This document shows, one piece after another, positions 56,501-64,000 of a stretch of DNA of 64,000 nt. Within the stretch, counting starts at the first letter, position 1. Each line of letters begins with the position of its first letter. A program made the position numbers and the translations under genes. The notes beneath the pieces were generated by a model. It saw only the letters and a list, made by a program, of their open reading frames with translations, did no database searches and was not told the DNA's origin. Source of the stretch: Pisaster brevispinus (Eukaryota; Echinodermata; Asteroidea; Forcipulatida; Asteriidae); NCBI GenBank assembly GCA_023634235.1, contig JAMKCF010000001.1, positions 9,240,758 through 9,304,757 of the forward strand, read 5' to 3'.

Positions 56501-56903
56501 CCTTCAACGCATACAAAACACTGCTGCACGTGTCGTCACTTTAACGACAAAACACTCCCATATAAAACCTGTCCTTTTGGATCTTCACTGGCTCCCAATA
56601 TCATCTAGAATCATCTACAAGCTGATGCTCATTGTTTTCAAATCACTTAATGGGCAAGCACCGGCTTACATCCTGGACATGCTCAAAATCTACAAACCAT
56701 CTCGCAACCTTCGATCTGCAACCAAATATCTTCTTCAAGAAGTCAAATCTCATCGAACCTGGGGGGACAGATCTTTTTCTGTTGCAGCACCTCATCTCTG
56801 GAATCAACTTCCTCTTCATATCAAAACTTCCACATCTATTCACTCGTTCAAAACATCTCTCAAAACACACCTCATGTCGAAAGATCCGTTTTTTGGTATT
56901 TAA
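53514..56903 (+). CDS. intact L2 ORF2: leader, 2A-like motif, endonuclease, RT
   Basis: A single 1129-residue frame with no stop or shift. Residues 1-19 are hydrophobic and signal-peptide-like. G-D-V-S-P-N-P-G-P at 64-72 resembles a 2A site. Endonuclease: L-N-A-Q-S-I-R-N-K (about 182), S-E-T-W-L (210), G-G-G-V-G-L-L-Y (242), T-G-D-F-N-I-H (324), S-D-H-F (387). RT: Y-R-P-I-S-N-L (682), D-L-S-A-A-F-D-T-V-D-H (755), P-Q-G-S-V-L-G-P (814) and Y-A-D-D-T (844). The C-terminal domain has R-I-Q-N-T-A-A-R-V and L-H-W-L-P-I. One oddity: F-S-V-P-Q-G where G-V-P-Q-G is usual. It would nick target DNA and reverse-transcribe its own RNA. No separate ORF1 is seen. All catalytic residues are present, so activity is possible but unproven. 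Confidence 0.93.
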   Translation: MVLLKLYLLLGLCASTICLEIEGYTINHDCRFTPMYRSTGFTKSHVPYYSNASATFNIELLSCGDVSPNPGPELNCNSDKLRSSYDLLSVNNLDRNQLLHIGLKGQTSPLPLDLWRHLNLLGINRKPRTHRGSRGERRKQHKIQVCTVDRKHQLPTNKQNGTCLTNLKTFTPHIDSNLHLCSLNAQSIRNKIIDFADFVHEYSLDIVAISETWLKPGDDWIITEITPPGYSFHHILRLHKTGGGVGLLYKSCLSVSIKSDVGNFSSFESIHAEITCNSMSVRLVNIYRSGKDKFGHPISINTFLEEFENLLEFYLLHPSDIILTGDFNIHVDNPLDSISKRFKSLLSSYGFIQHINKPTHRSGDCLDLLITQEDISLISDLSIHPGLSDHFAVMATLQLQKPPSPTMFVSSRHFKNINIDKFRNDVVSALSNIDLQNTDLPCCVEKYQSTLSGLLDKHAPMRTRTVKIPPNSPWFNEEIRSARQKRRQLERKWRSTKLTVHRQEYCVQRRIVTDCIVKAKKVYYSSKVIDCSGNQKKLFGIVNQLLNKSKVPVLPFSVTDKALATQFSEFCVNKIVTIRNDFPQACSKDNISSQNVLNHAYLTEFQPASETEIKKLLAKSPSKSCELDPVPTFLIKDCCDVLIPLITRIVKSLNTGVFPTCLKTSYIRPLLKKSGLDKEVFSNYRPISNLSFLGKTIERIVSSRLQVFMRVNNLTDSFQSAYRPNHSTETALIRVHNDILTGLDQQKVTALIFLDLSAAFDTVDHSILLSRLHDVIGLRDRALQWCQSYLECRPQNVRVGDAASEPVQLEFSVPQGSVLGPQLFSLYTFPLQEIIRRHNLQYHTYADDTQIFASFNPSQQHAQSCITRIEACVSEIRQWMNANFLKINDNKTEFMLIGSPQQLSKISIPFITVGDSHIKPVSHVRNLGVIFDSSMTFKDHISNTVRSASFHIRNIGRIRKYLDRASTEQIVHSFVTSRLDMGNSLLFGLPDVQLSRLQRIQNTAARVVTLTTKHSHIKPVLLDLHWLPISSRIIYKLMLIVFKSLNGQAPAYILDMLKIYKPSRNLRSATKYLLQEVKSHRTWGDRSFSVAAPHLWNQLPLHIKTSTSIHSFKTSLKTHLMSKDPFFGI
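53703..53729 (+). other. 2A-like motif (DVSPNPGP)
   Basis: Codes G-D-V-S-P-N-P-G-P. The 2A consensus is D-x-E-x-N-P-G-P; here Ser replaces Glu. It follows a hydrophobic leader and precedes the endonuclease by about 110 residues. Confidence 0.65.
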
Positions 56904-57009
56904 TCTGTTTTTGTATTTTTTGTTTTTCTTTGTGATAGCGCCCTGAGCACCTTGGTGGATATGTGCGCTTTATAAAACTTCGTTATTATTATTATTATTA
57001 TTATTATTA

Positions 57010-59141
57010 ATGATGAGTTTATAATGTTGGTAATTACTGGAAGCAAAACATCAAGGCACTCACCCACAAGATTAGTGGGCATGGGATCCAGAGCGCATGA
57101 TCCCTTAGAAGAATTGACAACTAGCTGTTTTACCTGTGACTCGGTTAATGGTGCGAAACTATCAAACGGGTTATTACTGGACATTGTTTCAGGTGTAAAA
57201 GATAACGGTCTGTCAACAGAGGTTGAAACTTCCAAGTCATCAAGTTTAGCATGAATATTAGATATTTTCTTTACAAAAAAGCTACCCATATCATTAGCAA
57301 GAGTCATTTTATCTTTAAAAGGTGGATAGAGGACGTCAACACTATGCCCAAGCAGCTTTTTAGATGCTCTAAATAATTTCCTCTGGTCGGAACTATTACT
57401 TTCGATAAAGTCTTTGTAAAAATTGCAGCGAGCTTTATTAAGTAGAAAGGTAACCTTATTTCTTATAAGCTTATATTCTGAAAGATCAGAGACCATGTTT
57501 GTTCGTCGCCACTTCTTTTCTGCACGTCTCCTCATCCTCAAGGCAGAGTTGATTTCTTGACTAAACCAAGGTAGACGGGGCCTAGCGGTGACCATCTTAG
57601 ACTTTAGTGGGGCATGTGTATTGAAGGCACCAGCTAGCGTAGAATTATAGCACTTCGAAAGCTCCTCAAGACCTTGAGGAGTGTCCCTGCACAGCCTAGA
57701 AGAGACTAAGTCACCTTTGAAGCAATTAATGTCAATGGATTTAATATCCCTATAAACAATCTGTTTAGTAGGAAAAGCAGACTTGTTTTGTTGCAAATTG
57801 CAAATAACAGAAAAATGTTCAGTAAAAAGGTGGTGAGGTGTCGGGGGGCTATTAAGAACCATGTCCGATTTCCTGGTAATAACAAGATCTAGTGTGTGAC
57901 CCATTTCATGAGTAGGTTTGTTAACATGTTGCTGGAGACCCATGGATTCAAGAAGTGACAAAAAACGTATAGTGTTTGGATCATCAGAGATATCAACATG
58001 GATGTTAAAATCCCCAGTTATTAAAACTGGTTCAGAAGATAAAATAATGGATTCTAAATAATCAGCAAAATCATTGATAAACCGATTAACTGTACAAGGG
58101 TGGCTAGCTGAGTAAGGTGGCCTATAAATAATTACAAGTCGTAATTTACACGAATTAATCCCTACAGACCATTCTGAAAACTCAAATGAGTCTAATTCAT
58201 CTCCAGCAATTTTCTTGACATTCAATTGATCACGAAACAACAAAGCAGTGCCTCCCCCCACACGGTTTTTCCGGGGATGATCTAGCAATCTAAAACCAGG
58301 TGGAGTTGCTTCAACATTGTGGGCAACATCCATATCTGTAAACCAAGTCTCTGTAAGGGCAAACAAATCAGCCTTACTATTAATAGCATAAGAAACAAAA
58401 TTAGCTGCTTTATTTTTAAGAGATCTAGTATTTAAGCAGCAGAGTTTAAATAGATCATCAGAGGGATCGGCAGAATTTACAACAATGTGTTTAAGGACAG
58501 GATCAGTGCGGTTTTCCAATACCCTATTATGAACATAATCAAGCCGGTGACCAATTTGAACAGGACTTAGACCCGCTCTATTACCCCTGAACCGAAGAAT
58601 TCCATTCGCTTTTAGAATAGAAAGCAATCCAGGCTGAATGGAGTGACGAAGTCTTACGGATGTTAAAAAGTTGACCACGGGAATACATTATAGTTGAATT
58701 ACTAGACATAATAGAATGCGAACTACTAGACATAATAGAATGCGAACTATCTGTATGTATAAAATGCAACTCGTCATTACTAGTGGATCCGATACGAGGG
58801 CCTGGGTTAACAGAAATATCCATAAATATTGTTATGTCATTTGGAGGGTCATGACCAGGAATAACTAGAGTAGTTTGTCTATGTTTGGACCATTTGACTA
58901 ATGGAACTTGTGAGACATTAAATCCAGTACGGCACAGCTGTAATGTTACCCCATGACAGGGTGAAAATGGCACAACAGAATTAGTCAGACACATGTACTG
59001 GTCTGAAGACACAAAATACTCATTTCTGACAGTCTCAGCATCAGGAAAGATTTGAACCCGTGACTTATGTATGATAAAAAGCAGATGTAAAAACACCAAC
59101 AGACGAGAACGGGCACTAAAGGCAACAACCATGATGAACAC
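57010..59141 (-). pseudogene. L2 (-) ORF, N-terminal and endonuclease half
   Basis: 59141-58581 starts with a hydrophobic leader (M-F-I-M-V-V-A-F, L-L-V-F-L-H-L-L-F) and has M-D-I-S-V-N-P-G-P at residues 107-115 (58797-58823). A shift near 58640 leads into 58678-57010: L-N-T-R-S-L-K-N-K, L-T-E-T-W-F, G-G-G-T-A-L-L-F, T-G-D-F-N-I-H-V and T-E-H-F-S (normally S-D-H). It ends at N-I-I-N-S-S-L where the other L2 is inserted. Confidence 0.85.
58797..58823 (-). other. 2A-like motif (DISVNPGP)
   Basis: Second NPGP motif in an L2 leader, also with Ser at the usual Glu position. Confidence 0.6.
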
Positions 59142-59386
59142 ACGTTACAAAATAGTGAACTCGACCGGAGATAAAAACCACATCAAAAACATCAAAATAA
59201 CAAGCAATACTAATCGGATAAAGCACCAAAATATATCACAGAAAAGCACAGAAAGCTAGCCAAACACGTCAACAATAAATATAAAGACGATGCCAAAAAA
59301 TCAGCAAAGATTAAACGGATAAAAATAAGAAAACACTGGCAGAGAAAATAAACAGTGGCGGCTACAGAACAGCGCCCTCAATCATT

Positions 59387-59413
59387 AAAGCTAGATTGGG
59401 TGAGAGCATTGAC
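59387..59413. repeat. 27-base arm, inverted copy of a gag segment
   Basis: Starts GCTAGATTGGGTGAGAGCAT. Exact reverse complement of the gag sequence formed by joining 59835-59843 to 60265-60282, that is, the gag site before the SINE inserted. Confidence 0.85.
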
Positions 59414-59489
59414 AAATTTATAGTGCTCTTACTGCTCAAGTCAATTTCTATAGGATCAGTTGTTTAAAAAGATTTGCCATCTACACTTT

Positions 59490-60740
59490 GTAAGATCTCA
59501 TTTTGACATGGAGACGGCTCTATTCGTTTAAAGAATGTCCGCCTTTAGGAAGTTTAGAAAAACAAACAGATTTTCTATGACCATATTTTCCACATCTATG
59601 ACACACACCATCAAATTTATCATACTGAGAAAATGGTGCTCGTCTGTTGTGATGATTTGGACGGTTAAAGTTTGCTTCAAACCGTTGTTTAGAGTAATTG
59701 CTCTTCGATTTGTCTTGTTTTTCAATTTGGTTCAACTGGCATTGCATTTTGTTCAAACTTTCTTCCATCTTCAGGAATGAATCATCTTGGTTTGCAATTG
59801 TTTCAACCTGATTCACTGGTCGGGGAGTAGAAATTTTGTCAATAATAATATAATAATATATTGTATTTGTATAGCGCCTACTGCAGGCCAGCCTCTAAGC
59901 GCTTAACATTCAGTATTTCCTGCAAGGTATTTGGGGCTACGTTTGAAGTATGAGACCTACTCCTTTACATAGCACCTTGTAATGGTTTACAAGGTGCTGT
60001 GGCGCAATATGCAGCCGATCAAACCAGGAATACCGGGGCGGACCCCTTCTCTTTTCGATAAGTGCACTGGGTTCTTTTTCGTGCGTTACACAACACACGG
60101 GACCAACGGCTTTACGTCCCATCCGAAGGACGAAGCAATCATGGTTAAGTGTCTTGCTTAAGGATACAGGTGTCACGACCGGGGCTCGAACCCACACTCT
60201 GCTGATCAGAAACACCAGAGATTGAGTCCAGTGATCTTATCCACTCGGCCACGACACGCCCAATGCTCTCACCCAATCTAGCAAAATCAATCGCTTCGGC
60301 CAAACTGTTTGGCTGTTTTGATATTACGAATGCTCTCAATGAGGATCTCAACCCACAAACAAATCTGGCTATTTGTTCATCTTCTGAGCGATTTAATTGT
60401 CTACTCCATTAAATAATATCAGTCAAATAAGCATCGATTGATTTGGTTTCACCTTGCGATCGGTCAGCGAGTTTTGCCTCTCGTACCCAACGGGCACTGT
60501 CACCTTCATAAACTTGTCTAAGTGCACAGACTAATTTTGAGTAGACATTTTTATCGCTGTCTGGCAAACCAGAATACCAAACGGCAGCGGGCCCTTTTAG
60601 GCGTAGTGCCAATGCCAAAACTCGTTTATCACTTGCAAACCACGCAATTTGGCTTAAGTTTCAAATCTACCCAGAAAGAGATCTAGATCCTCAATTCCAG
60701 AGTATGTGTCCTTAAATTTACATTCATATTTACCAGCCAT
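59490..60740 (-). pseudogene. Gypsy gag with CCHC knuckle, interrupted by a SINE
   Basis: Starts M-A-G-K-Y-E-C-K-F at 60740, with a frame break near 60650. Then A-L-A-L-R-L-K-G-P-A-A-V-W-Y and D-A-Y-L-T-D-I-I, matching the Gypsy gag capsid region. A stop follows at 60409. F-A-R-L-G-E-S-I precedes the SINE and K-I-S-T-P-R-P follows it. The nucleocapsid has C-H-R-C-G-K-Y-G-H-R-K-S-V-C (CX2CX4HX4C) near 59575. Confidence 0.85.
59844..60260 (-). mobile_element. tRNA-derived SINE with CORE/Deu-like centre (copy 2)
   Basis: Minus sense: A box at 60241-60251, B box (GGGTTCGAGCCCC) at 60181-60193, and a CCTTAAGCAAGACACTTAAC block at 60144-60163. Then a hairpin (arms 59873-59880 and 59896-59903), TATACAAAT and an ATT-type tail. 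CAAT on both sides (59840-59843, 60261-60264) is the target duplication. Same family as 21555-21905. Confidence 0.82.
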
Positions 60741-60930
60741 TTTGTTTCTACAACCATTCAACAAAAATAAAACAGTTGAAATCTGAACCGAAATATTTAT
60801 ATGCACAATACATAAAATAAAATACACTGGCAACTTAACAATAGTTATACATACCAAAACATCAAACCAGGCCAGCGGGATTGTGTCCGCGTGTGTGTCG
60901 GTCACACTAAACTCTGGATCTTCCACCATA

Positions 60931-61301
60931 TGTGATTGCTGAGGTTAGACCAACCATCCGGGACCATTTAGTCAACATGACAGCAGGAAATTCAAACACG
61001 TTTTTGAACAGAACTTCGTTTCAATAATTTATTACATGAACTCAATTATATAATATTATCAGTTGCCGAATCTTAACTGAGAGACCAAACGTTCACCAGT
61101 TAAACAGCTGACTCAATTAACTAGTGTTATAGGAGAGGTGACAGGCACACATGCCTCTGGACAACAGACCCCGAGGGTGTGTGCCCAGTGGGTTCTTATA
61201 CTGCGAAAAGGTATTAAGTTACGTAATTAAACATTCCAATGTATGTGAGATTCGGCAGACTACACAATAATCATTGAACTAAATAAAACACATTCCTCAC
61301 A
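60931..61301 (-). repeat. 5' LTR of the Gypsy element
   Basis: 371 bp. In sense it is followed by TATGGTGGAAGATCC, where TGGTGGAAG may be the primer-binding site. I cannot name the tRNA. ATTG follows at 61302-61305. Confidence 0.92.
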
Positions 61302-61305
61302 ATTG

Positions 61306-61969
61306 TACTGCAATTTTATTACAGTTTTATTCCATTGTGGTTTCACGGTAGTCTTTATAACAGTTTTGGTACATTAAATTTGTAGTATTACTATGAAAAC
61401 AATATGTTAAAAACTAGTTTTAACTCATTTTTTTGATGGTCATTATGATTTAGTCGCCTTCATCAGAGAGAGAAACGTTTGCCGCTCAACTCTCCAGTCT
61501 GTGATGTCAGGTTTGATTAGGCCAATGTCAATTGGTAACTATTATTACTACTCTAGTCGTCATGGATATTGCAATTGGCATGTCAGGAAAACAATAGTAA
61601 TGAATTTGGGTCGACTTGTATCCAAGGCGACTCGAACCCAAGTCATCTTGTAGAAAGTAGACTTGCCAAGAAAGTAGGGCCTACATAAATAACAGTTTTT
61701 GCACTGATTGAATTATTATTAATTCAATTATAAATTTAAACTTAAAAAGATTAAAAACAGTTTCTTTCAAATTTCTTTTACTGAGTTATTATTTTTTTCC
61801 AACAAGTCAATGGAAAATAAACAACATTATCCCTATAAAACTGCTATTCTCTCAATATGATTGGTTGAATTTACCAAGGATAAAATAAACACAGTTATTA
61901 TTTTTTTCTTTTCATAAATAAGATGTGTAATCATGTACTTGTTGGCTCTGAATTTGACTTTTTTTTTAG
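61306..61969. other. no gene seen; AT-rich
   Basis: AT-rich, probably intronic. Ends in a T8 tract plus AG at 61968-61969 that reads as a splice acceptor. Confidence 0.4.
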
Positions 61970-62022
61970 ACGACTCTGAACTGAAGAGCCTTGACATCAT
62001 TGGGCCAGTCGGCCACCAGCAG
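61970..62022 (+). other. candidate 53-bp exon
   Basis: Bounded by TTTTTTTTAG and GTACGG. Open in the frame D-D-S-E-L-K-S-L-D-I-I-G-P-V-G-H-Q-Q. It could be upstream of the vertnin-like exon. No family recognised. Confidence 0.3.
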
Positions 62023-62772
62023 GTACGGGCTAGACCCCAAATTCAGTAACGGGGGCACTGTACTTCTTAAAAAAATCTCGACACCTTTTTTTAAAGTAGT
62101 ACAGCCCTCCATATGGGTCCTACTAAATACTCAACACACCGTCAAAACACTTTCTACATTATGTAACAGAAGCGGTATCTGAACCTTAAATACTGGTCAA
62201 CTAAATCAGCAGCCATTTTGCCTTGGGGATCCTGGACCATACCATTATGCCAACACACCAATAGAGGGCGGTTGTTACATGTGAATCTGCCAAACGGACA
62301 GCCGGGGCAAGAAATACAATAATATGTGGGCCGGGAAGGGCCCCAGAAGATCAGGACCTAGGGCCTAACAGCTCAAATCCTCTAAGTTAGGACCCATATT
62401 TTTGTCAAGTTGACATAATCTACATCCTAAAACATAATAAAAGATTGAATAGGATATCCAACATTGACAAGTATTTGAGTTTTGGAAACACAAGTAGCCT
62501 AAAATTGTGATGATTGATGAAGTGCCGAAAACGGGTGCCAAAGATGGCGCGCACACAAAAAAGTGCCGAAAATAAACTGACTTATGCAAAATAATTTGTG
62601 AGAAGTTTTGCACACGATTCCACGATGACTGAAGAATTTTAATGTCACACCTAAATGCCAAAAAATGGTTTTTAAAATAGTTTTTTTATGAGATATCACT
62701 CAACTCACAAGGCTGGACGGTCACTTCAAGGTGAGAGCTCTACACTTAACTGATTTGGTCAACTGTCATCAG
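62023..62772. other. no gene seen; probable intron
   Basis: No recognised motif. GTGCCGAAAA occurs twice near 62522-62572. Ends at CTGTCATCAG, an acceptor-like site. Confidence 0.35.
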
Positions 62773-63250
62773 AGGAGATGAGGCTGTCTCTTCCGAACTG
62801 CAATTCCGTACGTGTTTGGAAATGGTTTCGAATGCTGAGCTGTACATGGACATTAATCACAAATTTGGAGTTGGGCGTGCAAGTCCATCATATCACGAGA
62901 CTTGTCTGAGTTGTGCAAGAGATGGAGGTTACTCATCTGCTTGGACCATCCAAGCAGCATCTGTTATTGGGGTTCAAATAAATTCAGTCTGTCCACCTAA
63001 TGGGAAGGCAGATTTGTGTGTGCGGTTTCCCAACACCACCTTCCACCCAACTATCGAGCGCACTAAAACACCGGTGTACATCATGCGGACCAGGATGGAC
63101 TCAACTAGGACATAGACTTCGAACCAATTTGTCTTTCTCATGCATACTGCAACAAGAAATACATTTGCTCAGGTTGTTTTTTCCCCTTCAGTTCCATCCC
63201 CAGTTCCGCCTCCTGCTTGTTCACACAAAAGAAAGACCTTAGCAATATAG
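62773..63250 (+). pseudogene. vertnin-like domain exon
   Basis: After an acceptor at 62772 the frame reads G-D-E-A-V-S-S-E-L-Q-F-R-T-C-L-E-M-V, then Y-S-S-A-W-T-I-Q-A-A-S-V, I-N-S-V-C-P-P, F-P-N-T-T-F-H-P and P-V-Y-I-M-R-T-R, then N-Q-F-V. The order E-L-x-x-R, W-x-I-Q-A-A, S-V-x-P-P, N-T-T-F, I-M-W and N-H/Q-F-V-P is that of vertnin-related proteins, which share an OTU-like protease layout. In-frame TAG at 63113, final stop at 63248. Asp/Trp-type positions are partly changed (R for W in I-M-R-T). Could be a host gene exon or part of a transposon-borne family. Confidence 0.5.
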
Positions 63251-63454
63251 AACCAACACTGCAGATGATGTACAGATGGTCGTCAATATGATTCATTTGG
63301 TAAATATTTGTAATGATGGCAGTTCAAAGACAGTGTTAGGTATTGACAGAACATATAATTTGGGATCCTGTTTTGTCACATCATCTGTGTTCAACATCCT
63401 ATTCTCATAAGGACTGAGACACAAAAATCACCAATTATGCTAGGGACAGTTTAC
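63251..63454. other. short spacer, nothing recognised
   Basis: No motif seen between the vertnin-like stop and the LTR start. Confidence 0.35.
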
Positions 63455-63811
63455 TGTTGCGATTGGCCCGGCCCGTCAGTAAGAGGGCGCTAGCACGCCT
63501 CCGGAGTGGAGTCGGCCGATGATGGGAGGGCGCTGACACGGCCCCGGTGGGAGCTGTGTTGCCGAGCAGCCTCCTGGAGGGCGCTATACCACGGCACCGT
63601 GTGGAGCTGTGTCGTAAGGAGCCCCTGCTGAAAGGTCGGGACACCCGTCTTGCTGGGAAGACGTCGCCTAAACGTTCTTCTTGTTATGTAAGCTGTTATG
63701 TAAAGACGTGTTTGAATAAACCAGGTGAAAAATAGACAGAGAAATTGCATCCTGCTGTGTGTTTTGTTGTGTTCTTGCCGCAGAGAATCTACAGGACAAA
63801 TTATTGTTACA
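63455..63811 (+). repeat. probable 5' LTR of a second LTR retrotransposon
   Basis: Runs from TGTTGCGATTGG to ATTATTGTTACA, directly followed by TTGGTGGCAGCGACGGGA, a classic LTR-element primer-binding-site context. AATAAA lies at 63714. Three imperfect copies of a unit starting GAGGGCGCT sit at 63483, 63526 and 63576. The element body runs off the window, so the left edge of the LTR is a best guess. Confidence 0.6.
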
Positions 63812-64000
63812 TTGGTGGCAGCGACGGGACGGTAGCTATATAGTACATATCAGCGATTATTTTCCCATCAGTGTACTAGACATAGGTAGAAGTGAAACTC
63901 ATAGGATTTAGTAATTTAGTTCTAGGCTTTGATGAAGAGAAAGCTTTAAAGAAGGCGGCACAACAATGCTTCCATGATGCAACTTTGGTTTGTGTACGAG
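63812..64000 (+). mobile_element. start of LTR element body, cut by window edge
   Basis: PBS (TGGTGGCAGCGACGGGA, 63813-63829) and leader. A possible gag start, if any, lies near or beyond the edge. Confidence 0.5.

Larger units (their letters stand above)
53155..57007 (+). mobile_element. L2-type LINE with intact ORF, youngest layer
   Basis: Inserted in the minus-strand L2. It has a 5' UTR of about 360 bp, one long ORF, a short 3' UTR with a small stem (56937-56941 and 56965-56969), TTTATAAAA, and an ATT tail to about 57009. Flanks TAATCATC (53147) and TAATGATG (57008) resemble a short target duplication, 6 of 8 identical. Confidence 0.85.
51395..59375 (-). mobile_element. L2-type LINE inside the Gypsy element, itself split
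   Basis: The ATT-type tail and 3' hairpin (arms 51437-51446 and 51462-51470) lie at the left. The 5' end (AGGGCGCTGTTCTG in sense) is at 59375. CAAT flanks both ends (51391-51394, 59376-59379), and the Gypsy sequence reads on across. The element is cut at 53155-57007 by a plus-strand L2; its protein stops at N-I-I-N-S-S-L and resumes with V-S-G-T-F-P-T-D-W. Own length about 4.1 kb. Confidence 0.85.
48821..61301 (-). mobile_element. Ty3/Gypsy element (chromodomain type) with nested L2 elements and SINE
   Basis: Two near-identical LTRs (48821-49193 and 60931-61301), inverted TGTGA/TCACA ends and an ATTG duplication on both sides. The coding strand is minus: gag at 60740-59490, protease at 51390-51041, RT at 50754-49800, chromodomain to 49636. 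The inserts are L2 (51395-59375), a second L2 inside it, and a SINE (59844-60260). Without them the element is about 4.1 kb, shortened by loss of RNase H and integrase. Confidence 0.9.

Noticed and set aside
60160..60260. tRNA gene
   Set aside because: A and B boxes are present, but the sequence continues into a SINE body and tail, and the acceptor stem is not complete.
63435..63750. Arg/Ser-rich minus-strand frames
   Set aside because: GC-rich LTR sequence without stops by composition; no motif.

Overview
The window reads as a stretch of a marine invertebrate genome packed with repeats. Spliced and broken host-type genes (GT/AG junctions), APE-type LINEs of several clades, a chromodomain-bearing Ty3/Gypsy element, tRNA-derived SINEs with a central segment resembling the CORE/Deu type, and vertnin-like and P2X7-C-terminus-like fragments all point to a metazoan. 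An ambulacrarian or amphioxus-like deuterostome is my best guess, but the species cannot be fixed from the sequence. I find no bacterial operons, rRNA, stand-alone tRNA genes or CRISPR. The only long intact reading frame is one L2-type retrotransposon ORF (53514-56903).

Layout. 0-3.4 kb: two tail-to-tail decayed copies of a multi-exon gene family (DUF7869-like). The minus-strand copy probably continues at 13.06-13.69 kb, leaving a giant intron filled by LINEs. 4.1-5.2 kb: LINE fragment. 5.3-12.9 kb: a Rex1-type LINE split by a second LINE (7938-12268, 8-bp TSD). 14.0-14.7 kb: pogo-like MITE. 16.9-26.2 kb: a TX1/L1-type LINE with 13-bp TSD, sitting in a putative P2X7-like exon and itself carrying an L2 element and a SINE. 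26.9-30.3 kb: another LINE, bracketed by a 105-bp inverted repeat. 31.4-32.8 kb: TTAA-flanked MITE with internal hairpins. 33.0-33.9 kb: transposase-like exon, third DUF7869-like fragment and two pogo ends. 36.4-48.4 kb: one old LINE pierced by a TTAA MITE, a second Rex1 element (itself holding a MITE), a 310-bp MITE and a complete RTE element with 13-bp TSD. 48.8-61.3 kb: a Gypsy element with two 371-373 bp LTRs, holding an L2 element that holds another, intact L2 element, plus a SINE in gag. 61.9-63.3 kb: vertnin-like exon(s). 63.45 kb to the edge: start of another LTR element.

Almost every junction can be reconstructed because host reading frames resume after each insert, so the window is a layered record of successive transpositions. 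The L2 elements and the tRNA-derived SINEs share a 3' end (GC-rich hairpin, then TATAnAA, then an ATT-type tail), suggesting that L2 machinery mobilises the SINEs. Two L2 ORFs begin with a hydrophobic leader followed by a 2A-like NPGP motif.
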